A stretch of 41,292 bases of DNA, taken from the NCBI RefSeq assembly GCF_022549785.1, contig NZ_JAKZGO010000029.1, positions 1 through 41,292 of the forward strand, written 5' to 3'. Positions 16,582-24,334 of this stretch are shown here, piece after piece. Below the pieces are notes generated by a model. That model had not been told where the DNA came from and made no database searches. It was given only the letters and a program-made list of their open reading frames with translations. This DNA is from Belliella alkalica (GTDB lineage Bacteria > Bacteroidota > Bacteroidia > Cytophagales > Cyclobacteriaceae). Made by a program: the position numbers and the translations under genes. The stretch's first letter is position 1. Each line of letters starts with the position of its first letter.

Positions 16582-17151
16582 TTATTTCAAAAATTGAACA
16601 AGAGACTTTACAGCTTTACCTCTATGGCTGATTTCGTTTTTCTCATCCATGCTTAATTCCGCAAATGTTTTGTCAAATCCCACAGGCTTGAACACCGGAT
16701 CATATCCAAATCCTCCAGTCCCAGTTCTTTCTTTCAAGATTTCTCCATTCGCTATCCCTTCAAATGAATGTTCTTCTCCGTTTAAGAGTAGTGCAATTAC
16801 AGTTCTGAATTTTGCACTTCGGTCTGATGCTCCATTTAAGTTTTTCAGAAGTAGGTCAATATTTCTTTCGTCACTTCTCGGCTCTCCGGCATATCTCCCC
16901 GAATACACACCTGGCGCACCATTCAGTGCATCGACTTCCAATCCTGTGTCATCTGCGAAGCAATCTACCCCATAGTTGTCTTTTACATATCGGGCTTTTT
17001 GAAAAGCATTATGATCAAGAGTGTCGCCAGTTTCTGGAAGTTCTTCACGACAACCTATTTCCTCCAAAGAAACAATAGTAAATGAATCCCCAAGAGCAGC
17101 TTTTACCTCCTCTATTTTCTTTTTGTTGTTAGTAGCAAAGCAAATTTTCAT
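16582..17151 (-). CDS. rdgB: Non-canonical purine NTP pyrophosphatase (RdgB/HAM1)
   Basis: RdgB hydrolyses dITP, ITP and XTP so that deaminated purines are not built into DNA or RNA. The 189 residues show the family blocks: FATNNKKKIEEVKAAL at the start, FADDTGLEVDALNGAPGVYSGRYAG with the catalytic acidic pair, GTGGFGYDPVFKP, and SMDEKNEISHRGKAV at the end. The length is standard. It is the first gene of the rdgB-udk pair. Its promoter lies in the repeat-rich divergent region 17152-17520. Confidence 0.96.
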   Translation of the reverse strand: MKICFATNNKKKIEEVKAALGDSFTIVSLEEIGCREELPETGDTLDHNAFQKARYVKDNYGVDCFADDTGLEVDALNGAPGVYSGRYAGEPRSDERNIDLLLKNLNGASDRSAKFRTVIALLLNGEEHSFEGIANGEILKERTGTGGFGYDPVFKPVGFDKTFAELSMDEKNEISHRGKAVKSLVQFLK

Positions 17152-17194
17152 GTTGCAAAATTAGGGTTTTTATTAATGCGAGTGTGTTTGGAGC

Positions 17195-17500
17195 TTATAA
17201 AGTTGTAAGGTTTCAAGGTTGGAAAGTTAAAAAGTTGGCATATAGCGAGAAATGTTGTTTTTACAAGTTACTTAACCCCGATATCTTCGGGTTTGAATGT
17301 TTCAAGGTTTAAAAGTTACAAAGTTGAAGCTTAGCGAGAGGGACTAGACACTATTCCAAAACTTTTCAACTTTCAAACTTTTTTAACTTTCCATTCCCTA
17401 ACCCCTTGATAACTATTTAAGTGCAAAAATCGTCATCAAGAAACATTTTAACTTTACAACTTTCCCAACCTTTCAACTTTCCAACTCCTTTTCCCTAACT
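17195..17500. repeat. Degenerate AAGTT/AACTT repeat array with central hairpin
   Basis: The divergent region between rdgB and the LOG gene is filled with short motifs. The left part repeats AAGTT or AAGGTT every 7-9 bases (for example AAGGTTGGAAAGTTAAAAAG near 17213). The right part has the complementary form (CAACTTTCCCAACCTTTCAA near 17458), so the whole can fold as a large imperfect hairpin. A second hairpin AACCCCGA...TCGGGTT lies at 17273-17293, and GCGAGA occurs twice (near 17245 and 17334). Confidence 0.6.
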
Positions 17501-17520
17501 TTGGACAAACTAAAAATGGT

Positions 17521-18093
17521 ATGAAGAAAATAACTGTTTATTGTGGTTCGAATAAAGGGAAAAACCCAGTGTATGTAAGTGCAGCACATTTATTGGCAGA
17601 TGAAATGATCCGGAGAGATATGGCTCTTGTGTATGGGGCTGGGAATGTTGGGTTGATGGGAGTCATAGCTGACAGAATGTTGGAAGCTGACAAAAAAGTA
17701 TATGGGATCATTCCTCAGAAGTTGGTTGATATAGAAGTGGCGCACAGGGGATGTACAGAATTGACGATCGTAGAGACGATGCGGGACAGGAAATGGCTAA
17801 TGGCCGAGCGAGGGGATGGTTTTATTGCCATGGCAGGAGGCATTGGGACTTTTGAGGAGCTTTTTGAAATCATGACCCTCAATCAGCTCGCTTATATCAA
17901 AAAGCCATTGGCATTGTATAATGTCAATGGATATTATGACAAATTGATTGATTTTTTGTCATTCAGTTGTCAGGAAGGTTTTCTACACCAAGCTCAATTG
18001 GACTTGTTGATCGTGTCTGACGATCCAGTAGAAATACTTGATAAAATGGAGAAATTTGAACCCAAATACATAGAAAAGTGGGAAGTAAAATAG
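17521..18093 (+). CDS. LOG-family protein (TIGR00730)
   Basis: LOG proteins are nucleotide-hydrolysing enzymes with a lysine-decarboxylase-like fold. The characterised ones release bases from N6-modified AMP (cytokinin nucleotide phosphoribohydrolase) or cleave AMP or other nucleotides. The 190 residues show VYCGSNKG at the N-terminus, YGAGNVGLMGVIADRM, and the active-site motif MRDRKWLMAERGDGFIAMAGGIGTFEELFE. In this protein the usual PGG reads AGG; the R-x-x and GGxGTxxE elements are kept. It stands alone, divergent from rdgB, and its stop directly abuts a structured repeat (18094-18159). Confidence 0.92.
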   Translation: MKKITVYCGSNKGKNPVYVSAAHLLADEMIRRDMALVYGAGNVGLMGVIADRMLEADKKVYGIIPQKLVDIEVAHRGCTELTIVETMRDRKWLMAERGDGFIAMAGGIGTFEELFEIMTLNQLAYIKKPLALYNVNGYYDKLIDFLSFSCQEGFLHQAQLDLLIVSDDPVEILDKMEKFEPKYIEKWEVK

Positions 18094-18159
18094 TCTAATC
18101 GCAAATTTCATATAAAATCAGCGATCATAATCGCAAAATTTATATTAAATTTGCGATTA
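18094..18159. repeat. Structured 66-bp repeat, copy A (upstream of ATPase 1)
   Basis: This copy starts at the base after the LOG stop codon and ends at the A of the ATPase start codon. It matches 19282-19347 at 61 of 66 positions, with the first 37 identical. Its 3' half forms a palindrome with arms CATAATCGCAAA (18126-18137) and TTTGCGATTATG (18150-18161), so the ATG is the last base triplet of the right arm. Within it, TAAATTTG at 18146-18153 fits the Bacteroidota -7 box TAnnTTTG. It probably carries the ATPase promoter and operator. Confidence 0.8.
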
Positions 18160-19286
18160 TGTATATCAATAGAGAAATTCAGATCAAACTAAATAAGAGG
18201 ATTGCTGATGGCAAGGCTATTATTGTATTTGGCCCAAGACAAGTGGGAAAGAGTACTTTGTTGAAAAATCTGAATAGTCAGTTTGAAGCGCCTGTATTGT
18301 GGTGGAATGGAGATGATGCTGACGTCAGGGAAATGCTTTCCAATACAAGTTCTACCAAATTAAGGACATTAATTGGAAAGTCAAAGACAGTTGTCATTGA
18401 TGAAGCTCAAAGAATAGAGAATATAGGTGTTTGCATAAAAATTATTGTGGATAACTTTTCGGAAGTGAAAGTATTTGCAACTGGTTCCTCTGCTTTTGAG
18501 CTATCAAATAAAATCAAGGAACCATTGACTGGGAGGAAATGGGAATATTTTCTTTTCCCCTTTTCGTTTTCGGAAATGGTATCCCATACCAATTTTTTGG
18601 AAGAAAAAAGAATGCTCAATCAAAGGATGGTCTTTGGTTACTATCCAGAAATCGTCCAAAACCCAACTGATGCAGAAGAGAGATTGAGGATGATTGCAGA
18701 TAGCTATTTATTCAAAGATGTGTTTGCTTTGGGAAATTTGAGAAAACCTGATCAGATTCAGAAGTTGCTGCAAGCTTTGGCTTATCAAGTAGGGAATGAA
18801 GTTTCTTACAATGAACTTGGGATGCTTGCCGGATTGGATAATGAGACTGTGGAAAAGTACATCACCTTGCTTGAGCAAACTTTTATTGTTTTTAGGGTAG
18901 GTTCATTTAGTCGAAATCTTAGGAATGAACTCAAAAAATCGAGGAAAATTTATTTTGTGGATAATGGTATTCGAAATAGTTTAATCAACAATTTCCTTCC
19001 ATTGGAAAGCAGAACAGATGTTGGGGCTCTCTGGGAAAATTTTTTGATGGCAGAGCGTTTGAAAAAGAATGCTCTCAATGGCAATTATAATGTTGGATAC
19101 TTTTGGAGAACCCATGCACAGCAAGAGATAGATTATGTTGAAGATATGAATGGCAGTCTTTCGGCTTGGGAGTTCAAGTGGAATCCCAAAGCCAAAGTAA
19201 AGATCCCTGCAACTTTCTTAAATGCTTATCCAAAAGCCAAAGTACAGGTGATAAATCCTGATAATTTGGAGGATTTCATTTTCTAA
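18159..19286 (+). CDS. DUF4143-family AAA-like ATPase (ATPase 1)
   Basis: This 375-residue protein has an N-terminal P-loop ATPase domain (Walker A GPRQVGKST at residues 25-33, Walker B TVVIDEAQ, sensor VFATGSSAFEL) followed by a winged-helix segment (EVSYNELGMLAGLDNETVEKYITLLEQTF). A C-terminal DUF4143 domain has a restriction-endonuclease-like fold whose D...E-x-K pattern is visible (EIDYVED, then AWEFKW). These proteins are very common in Bacteroidota and archaea and have no agreed function. The start codon lies inside a palindrome, and 66-bp near-identical repeats flank the gene on both sides, as if inserted as a cassette. Confidence 0.93.
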   Translation: MYINREIQIKLNKRIADGKAIIVFGPRQVGKSTLLKNLNSQFEAPVLWWNGDDADVREMLSNTSSTKLRTLIGKSKTVVIDEAQRIENIGVCIKIIVDNFSEVKVFATGSSAFELSNKIKEPLTGRKWEYFLFPFSFSEMVSHTNFLEEKRMLNQRMVFGYYPEIVQNPTDAEERLRMIADSYLFKDVFALGNLRKPDQIQKLLQALAYQVGNEVSYNELGMLAGLDNETVEKYITLLEQTFIVFRVGSFSRNLRNELKKSRKIYFVDNGIRNSLINNFLPLESRTDVGALWENFLMAERLKKNALNGNYNVGYFWRTHAQQEIDYVEDMNGSLSAWEFKWNPKAKVKIPATFLNAYPKAKVQVINPDNLEDFIF

Positions 19287-19347
19287 TCGCAAATTTCATA
19301 TAAAATCAGCGATCATAACCGCAAAATTCATATAAATTTTGCGGTTA
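19282..19347. repeat. Structured 66-bp repeat, copy B (downstream of ATPase 1)
   Basis: This copy starts two bases before the ATPase stop codon, which is the TAA of its TCTAATCGC, and ends at the stop codon of the convergent GAF-protein gene. Its stem has 13-bp perfect arms at 19316-19328 and 19335-19347. Compared with copy A, the stem carries CCGC/GCGG in place of TCGC/GCGA, a matched change on both arms. It probably serves as a bidirectional terminator here. Confidence 0.8.
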
Positions 19348-19827
19348 GATTGTTTTTTCAAGAATGGTAATTAGTTTTTCCAGGTAAATTTGATCTGTTT
19401 CATCAAAATCTCCAAGCTTGTCCGAATCAATGTCCAAAACACCTACTACTTTGTCAGCAGTAGAAAATGGAAGAACAATCTCGGATTTTGAATCAGAACT
19501 GCAAGCAATGTGTCCGGGAAATGCATCTACATCTGGGACTAGTTGTGTTTTGTTTTCTTTCCAAGCTGTACCACAGACGCCTTTTCCAAGATTGATCCTA
19601 GTACATGCAATTGGCCCTTGAAATGGACCCAAAACTAACTGATCGTCTTTTACCAAATAGAATCCTACCCATAAAAAACCAAAAGATGCTTTTAAGACTG
19701 CGGATATATTTGCCAAGTTGGCTATAAGATCTTTTTCGCCGCTGATCAGTGCCTCAATTTGAGGAAGGATTGATTCGTACTTTTCAGTTTTTGAATCAGT
19801 TGCGGGTATATATAGTGATTCTGCCAT
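19345..19827 (-). CDS. msrC: Free methionine-R-sulfoxide reductase (GAF domain)
   Basis: This enzyme reduces free methionine-(R)-sulfoxide in the cytoplasm as part of oxidative-damage repair. It is a 160-residue single GAF domain. The three catalytic cysteines of the fRMsr family are present with the right spacing: Cys75 (GPIACTRI), Cys85 (GKGVCGTAW) and Cys109 (FPGHIACSSDSKSEIVLP), spacing 10 and 24 as in E. coli MsrC. It starts 7 bp after ribD ends, so it is the last gene of the DUF4382-ribD-msrC run. Its stop overlaps repeat copy B. Confidence 0.9.
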   Translation of the reverse strand: MAESLYIPATDSKTEKYESILPQIEALISGEKDLIANLANISAVLKASFGFLWVGFYLVKDDQLVLGPFQGPIACTRINLGKGVCGTAWKENKTQLVPDVDAFPGHIACSSDSKSEIVLPFSTADKVVGVLDIDSDKLGDFDETDQIYLEKLITILEKTI

Positions 19828-19833
19828 TTGTTT

Positions 19834-20862
19834 TTATTTAGTGTTTTCCAATATCTTAAGTTCATCGCCAAGAATGTCTGATTTATGGATCATTTTTCCT
19901 TGGATTTTTGGAGCAGAGATTCCATTGCCAAAATTGACTTGACCTGTAAACACCCTTGCTTCATCCCAAAGTTCGGCTTCAATCAGTTTTTGTAGTAAAA
20001 ATGTACCACCTTCTACCAATATACTCTGGATTTTTCTCTTGTATAGTTCTGAAAATATTGCTGAGAGTGGAAAATCAGGTTCTAATTTTATGTACTCCAG
20101 ATTTTCAAATTTTTCATTCTTCACCAAGTTAAAACAGATTGTGTCTTGGCTTTGGTCAAAAAATGAAAGATCAGGACTTAACTGAAGCATCCTGTCTATC
20201 ACGATTCTAATTGGGTTTTTGCCTGTCCAATCCCTTACATTGAGCTTTGGATTGTCATAGCGGGCAGTATTCGTGCCGACCATGATCCCTGCTTCCTCGG
20301 TTCTCCATCGATGTACCAGTTGGCGGCTATATTGGTTGCTGATCCATTTGGAGTCAAAGTTTTCTCTAGCGACAAATCCATCTTGGGTTTGCGCCCATTT
20401 GAGGACAATGTAAGGTCTTTGTTTTTCTATATATGTAAAAAACCTTCTATTTTGATATCTGATTTCCTCTTCCAAAATGCCAGAAATCACCATAACTCCA
20501 GCTTTTCTCAAGATTTCAATTCCTTTTCCCCCTACTAGTGGATTCGTATCAATTGCACCAATTACAACTTGCCTCACCTTTTTATCTACAAGTAAATTGG
20601 CACATGGAGGTGTTTTTCCAAAATGTGCACAAGGTTCTAAAGTTACATAAACAGTAGCTTCCCGAAGGTCAACATGCCCATTCACCTGCCGAATAGCATT
20701 TGGTTCGGCATGGGGTCCACCATAATGTTCATGATATCCTTCTGCAATGATTTTACCATCCACTACGATTACACATCCTACCATTGGGTTTGGGCTAACG
20801 CTCCCTTTTCCCAATTCAGCAAGTTCGATCGCCCTCCGCATGAATTTGATGTGGTTTTCCAA
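19834..20862 (-). CDS. ribD: Riboflavin biosynthesis deaminase/reductase RibD
   Basis: RibD carries out two steps of riboflavin synthesis: deamination of the pyrimidine ring, then NADPH-dependent reduction of the ribosyl chain. The N-terminal deaminase domain has the zinc site HAEPNAI (His51, Glu53) and PCAHFGKTPPC (Cys78, Cys87). The reductase domain follows with PYIVLKWAQTQDGFVA, GTNTARYDNPKLNVR and SILVEGGTFLLQKLI. The start is TTG 20862: the family N-terminus needs the MENHIKFMRRA segment, and an in-frame stop precedes it. It follows the DUF4382 gene by 12 bp. No other rib gene is adjacent. Confidence 0.94.
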   Translation of the reverse strand: MENHIKFMRRAIELAELGKGSVSPNPMVGCVIVVDGKIIAEGYHEHYGGPHAEPNAIRQVNGHVDLREATVYVTLEPCAHFGKTPPCANLLVDKKVRQVVIGAIDTNPLVGGKGIEILRKAGVMVISGILEEEIRYQNRRFFTYIEKQRPYIVLKWAQTQDGFVARENFDSKWISNQYSRQLVHRWRTEEAGIMVGTNTARYDNPKLNVRDWTGKNPIRIVIDRMLQLSPDLSFFDQSQDTICFNLVKNEKFENLEYIKLEPDFPLSAIFSELYKRKIQSILVEGGTFLLQKLIEAELWDEARVFTGQVNFGNGISAPKIQGKMIHKSDILGDELKILENTK

Positions 20863-20874
20863 AGTTTGTAATGT

Positions 20875-21672
20875 TTAGTCCCTTTCTCTGAGAGTGATGT
20901 TTCCTAGTTGGGTGACGGTTTGAGGTTGTACGATCACTGATAGGATTGTATCTGCGATGTAGTCTTCATTTTTTGGAATGACAAAAATTGTATAAGTACC
21001 CTCAAGTCCTCGGAAAAGAAACTGACCAGTTCCTCTTATGTTTACACCTGTTGTGGTTGTGTCATTTTGTTGTATAGCGTAAAGGAAAGCATCTTCACGA
21101 GCAGGGAGGATAGCGCCTGATATTTCCCCTGTATTTGCTTTGGAAAAAGCACTCAGGCTTGGTAGTAGTTCATAACTATCCAAAGGGTCATTTGGAGCTT
21201 TCACAGATTTCAACAAGTCAAAATCTATATAGACATCATGCGAAATCCCAGGTCGTAAATTGAACAGGAAATCAACTTCTAGCCCCTCACGAGCGGATTC
21301 TGTAAGATCAAGATTGATTCTACGGGCATCTTTTATCAAATAGTTTTCATCACCAAGGCGGAGTTTTAATTTGGTCAAGCTACCCGTTCTCACTTCCCCT
21401 CTGCCTATCAAAACTTCTTGTCCTGCGATCAATTGCTTTATGTCCACCATTTTGTTGCCCGCCTGATAAGGAAAGAAAATAGGCTCCGAACTTTCCCCTT
21501 CTTCTGATGCCGATACATACACCTCTACACCGAGCAACTCCACCCACAAAGCATCAATATCAGCAGGGGCATCGACCATAAAAACATTGAGCAAAGAATC
21601 CGAACTTTCTTCAGTTCCGGTACAAGAAAAGAGAGAGAATAATATTAAGTAGAATATGTTGAATTTTTTCAC
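20875..21672 (-). CDS. DUF4382 lipoprotein (paralog 1)
   Basis: This 265-residue protein has a lipoprotein signal with Cys17 in LFSCTG and a DUF4382 domain, recognisable by LNVFMVDAPADIDALWVELLGVEVY and, further on, LIAGQEVLIGRGEVRTGSLTKLKLRLGDENY. After it comes a short carboxypeptidase-regulatory-like beta domain (EISGAILPAREDAFLYAI...FLFRGLEGTYTIFVIP). DUF4382 lipoproteins are frequent in Bacteroidota and have no known function. It lies just before ribD, probably cotranscribed, and is a paralog of the gene at 21816-22643. Confidence 0.9.
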   Translation of the reverse strand: MKKFNIFYLILFSLFSCTGTEESSDSLLNVFMVDAPADIDALWVELLGVEVYVSASEEGESSEPIFFPYQAGNKMVDIKQLIAGQEVLIGRGEVRTGSLTKLKLRLGDENYLIKDARRINLDLTESAREGLEVDFLFNLRPGISHDVYIDFDLLKSVKAPNDPLDSYELLPSLSAFSKANTGEISGAILPAREDAFLYAIQQNDTTTTGVNIRGTGQFLFRGLEGTYTIFVIPKNEDYIADTILSVIVQPQTVTQLGNITLRERD

Positions 21673-21770
21673 GATTTAAAATTAGGAAAAGATTGCGGAT
21701 TGTCTTGCCTTTACATTGATTTGATAGGGAATAATTATGAATTTTAATTTTTTTATCACAAAACAAAAAT

Positions 21771-21793
21771 GCCTGAGAAAAAATTTCTCAGGC
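21771..21793 (-). terminator. Hairpin terminator between the two DUF4382 genes
   Basis: Arms GCCTGAGAAA (21771-21780) and TTTCTCAGGC (21784-21793) form a perfect 10-bp stem with a 3-nt loop and, on the minus strand, a T-rich tail. It ends the upstream DUF4382 gene, so the two paralogs are probably separate units. Confidence 0.75.
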
Positions 21794-21815
21794 TAGTATT
21801 TTGAATGTTTTTTGA

Positions 21816-22643
21816 TTATTCATCAGTAGCAAGTTCGAGTTCTATTGGATCAATTGTTTTGATTTTGCCTCGTTCGGTCATTACATCATCAATAATCATA
21901 GTTTTGTAAAGTTCATTCGGAAGGATTGTTACACTGTAATTCCCTTCAGATAGACCTCTTATCATAAATGAACCGTTTTCACTTGTAAAAGTAGAAACTG
22001 TATCCTCGCCTATAACAGCCAACACCCTTATTGGAGCTGCTTCAAGAGGGGTAATTACTCCTTGTATGGTTGCAGACTCTTCTGCAATTGCCCTTAGGAC
22101 AGGTTTCAGAATATATTGTCCTGAATTACCAGCTCTTACGATTGACTTACCTGCATCAAAATCAAGTATTAAGTCATATGAAATACCTGATTGAAGTGGT
22201 TTATCTATTTTGATTTTCAATCCACTCTGTTGCGCACTTGGGGTGGTTAGATCAATTCTTTGCTCACCTTTCAAAAGGTAATTGTTATCCCCCAAAATTA
22301 ATCTGACTTGAGAAATTTCTCCAGCAGGCACTTCCACTTCACCCAGTTTGGCTGAATTTCCAGCGACAAGATCAAGTAGGTTGATCATATTGTCATCTGC
22401 AGCATCATTACCTAAATTGATCCAAGCAGATCCATTATCTTCGTTTTCACCTTTTGGTAAAATATCCACTCCGATTACCTCTACCCATACTGCATCATAA
22501 TCTGCAGGGGCATCCACCAGAAATACATTCACTTTCGCTTTTCCTTCTGCAATCCCATTTTCTTCTTCGGTATTACATGAAAACGTAAATGCAGCTATTG
22601 CTGCTAGGAACGTTAAACCTAGAATTTTGTGATAATTTTTCAT
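21816..22643 (-). CDS. DUF4382 lipoprotein (paralog 2)
   Basis: This 275-residue protein has a lipoprotein signal with Cys23 (FTFSCNTEEE), then the DUF4382 domain (VNVFLVDAPADYDAVWVEVIGVDIL, LLDLVAGNSAKLGEVEVPAGEISQVRLILGDNNYLL) and a C-terminal carboxypeptidase-regulatory-like beta domain (ATIQGVITPLEAAPIRVLAV...SFMIRGLSEGNYSVTILP). The domain order is the same as in its downstream neighbour, so a tandem duplication is likely. The function is unknown. Confidence 0.9.
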   Translation of the reverse strand: MKNYHKILGLTFLAAIAAFTFSCNTEEENGIAEGKAKVNVFLVDAPADYDAVWVEVIGVDILPKGENEDNGSAWINLGNDAADDNMINLLDLVAGNSAKLGEVEVPAGEISQVRLILGDNNYLLKGEQRIDLTTPSAQQSGLKIKIDKPLQSGISYDLILDFDAGKSIVRAGNSGQYILKPVLRAIAEESATIQGVITPLEAAPIRVLAVIGEDTVSTFTSENGSFMIRGLSEGNYSVTILPNELYKTMIIDDVMTERGKIKTIDPIELELATDE

Positions 22644-22777
22644 GATAATGTTGGTTAATTGTGTTTTCTAAAAAACGTATTGACCAATGAACATGCCAAA
22701 GAGTATTTCTCTGGGAGATTTTGATTGAAAGATCGTTTAAATTACATGATTTTGTCGAATTGATTGTATTTTTGGGC

Positions 22778-24130
22778 ATGATGAATTGGGAAAAATTACT
22801 GACGCCTGGAAGATTTGATCCGAAAGTGAAACAACAACCTGTTGAAAATCAATTTAGAAGCGAGCCTGAAAGGGATTATGATAGGATAGTTTTTTCCGCT
22901 CCGTTCAGAAACCTACAAGACAAAACACAGGTGTTTCCCTTACCTGATAACGACTTTGTACATACCAGATTGACACATAGTCTTGAAGTTTCGTCAGTGG
23001 GTAGGACACTTGGAAAGACGGCAGGAGAGTTTTTACTCAACAAATATCCAAATTTGGAGAAAGCACAAGTAAGTTCTTCGGATATTGGAGCCATCGTTGC
23101 AGCGGCAGCATTGACACATGATATTGGAAATCCACCTTTTGGCCATGCTGGAGAAACGGCGATATCAGATTTTTTCAAATTTCATCCCTATGGTCAGATT
23201 TGGCAGAGAGAGGTGACACCGGAAGAATGGGCAGACCTCTGCAATTTTGAAGGAAATGCTCAAGGATTTAGAATGTTGGTTTCCAAAAATAATGGACTGA
23301 AATTATCATTTGCCACACTTGCTGCATTTACCAAATACCCGAGAGCCTCCCAAGTTTTTGAACGAGATGAGAGAAGGAGAAGTCAGAAGAAATTCGGCTT
23401 TTATTCAGATCAGGCCGAAGACTTTAGGCATTTGGGCGAAATATTGGGCTTAGATAAGTCTGAGAATGGCTGTTATCTAAGGCATCCACTAGCATTTTTG
23501 GTGGAGGCAGCTGATGATATTTGTTATAGCATCATTGATTTGGAGGATGGTTGTACACTTGGTTTGGTGACTTTGGAGGAGACCATTGGGCTTTTGGCGA
23601 TGATATTGAAAGATAGATTTGATCCAGCGAAATTGGAGACTTATCAAACACAAACTCAAAAATTGGCAATATTGAGAGCCATGGCAATCAATCAACTAAT
23701 TCAGGAGACAGTGGCTGCATTTGAGGAGCAAGAGGAAAAGATGCTTACGGGAGAATTTGACCAAGCATTGACAGACATCATTCCATCTGCCCAAGCATTG
23801 GCTGATATTTCTGAATTATCTGTTAAGAAAATCTACAGGTCTAAACCGGTTTTGGAAAAAGAAGCTGCTGGTTTTCAGGTTTTGGAAGGGCTGTTGGAAG
23901 TATTTTCCAAAGCATTGAACCATAAATTTTACCAGACGGATCTTTATTCGGGACAAGACAGAAGCATTCTAAGGTTATTACCAGAAGAGTTTCCATTGGA
24001 AGGCTGGGATTCGGGTGTGAATCCTTATCCAATGCTCAGGATTTTGATGGACTTTATCTCCGGAATGACAGACAAATATGCCCTCAATCTCTATAGAAGG
24101 GTGAAGGGAATTGCCCTTCCAGGGGCTTGA
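22778..24130 (+). CDS. dgt: Deoxyguanosinetriphosphate triphosphohydrolase
   Basis: This HD-domain enzyme splits dGTP, or dNTPs in general, to the nucleoside and triphosphate, which trims nucleotide pools and can limit phage replication. I start at ATG 22778 (MMNWEKLLTPGRF); the frame runs up to a TTG at 22721, but that part is not family-like. The metal-site residues are visible: HTRLTHSLEVSSVGR, then ALTHDIGNPPFGHAGE with the HD pair, and EAADDICYSIIDLEDG with a late Asp. With about 450 residues it has the long dGTPase form used by Bacteroidota. It is divergent from the DUF4382 gene. Confidence 0.94.
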   Translation: MMNWEKLLTPGRFDPKVKQQPVENQFRSEPERDYDRIVFSAPFRNLQDKTQVFPLPDNDFVHTRLTHSLEVSSVGRTLGKTAGEFLLNKYPNLEKAQVSSSDIGAIVAAAALTHDIGNPPFGHAGETAISDFFKFHPYGQIWQREVTPEEWADLCNFEGNAQGFRMLVSKNNGLKLSFATLAAFTKYPRASQVFERDERRRSQKKFGFYSDQAEDFRHLGEILGLDKSENGCYLRHPLAFLVEAADDICYSIIDLEDGCTLGLVTLEETIGLLAMILKDRFDPAKLETYQTQTQKLAILRAMAINQLIQETVAAFEEQEEKMLTGEFDQALTDIIPSAQALADISELSVKKIYRSKPVLEKEAAGFQVLEGLLEVFSKALNHKFYQTDLYSGQDRSILRLLPEEFPLEGWDSGVNPYPMLRILMDFISGMTDKYALNLYRRVKGIALPGA

Positions 24131-24283
24131 GGATTTATACTACGATTATTTTCACGAAGAAATGGAAAGAGTTTTATTTCCCTAAACAGAGAATGTAACT
24201 TCGCTTTCATATTTTAAGTTAACCATCGATAGACTCGTTTTTTTTATTAGACATCACCAAACCAAATAGTGGGTTTGATAAAA

Positions 24284-24332
24284 TGCTATTTTACTTAGCA
24301 AAAAAATACTATATTTGCTAAGTAAAATAGCA
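24284..24332. promoter_or_regulatory. Near-perfect 19-bp-arm palindrome before ATPase 2
   Basis: Arms 24284-24302 and 24314-24332 are perfectly complementary with an 11-nt loop, and the ATG at 24335 is two bases after the right arm. TATATTTG at 24310-24317 fits the TAnnTTTG -7 box and spans the loop/right-arm junction. The sequence is unrelated to the repeat at ATPase 1 but has the same position and form. It is probably an operator or an mRNA hairpin controlling the ATPase. Confidence 0.75.
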
Positions 24333-24334
24333 AA

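Noticed and set aside
17195-17500. A CRISPR array in the repeat-rich region
   Set aside because: Units are short, degenerate and without unique spacers of constant length, and no cas gene is present.
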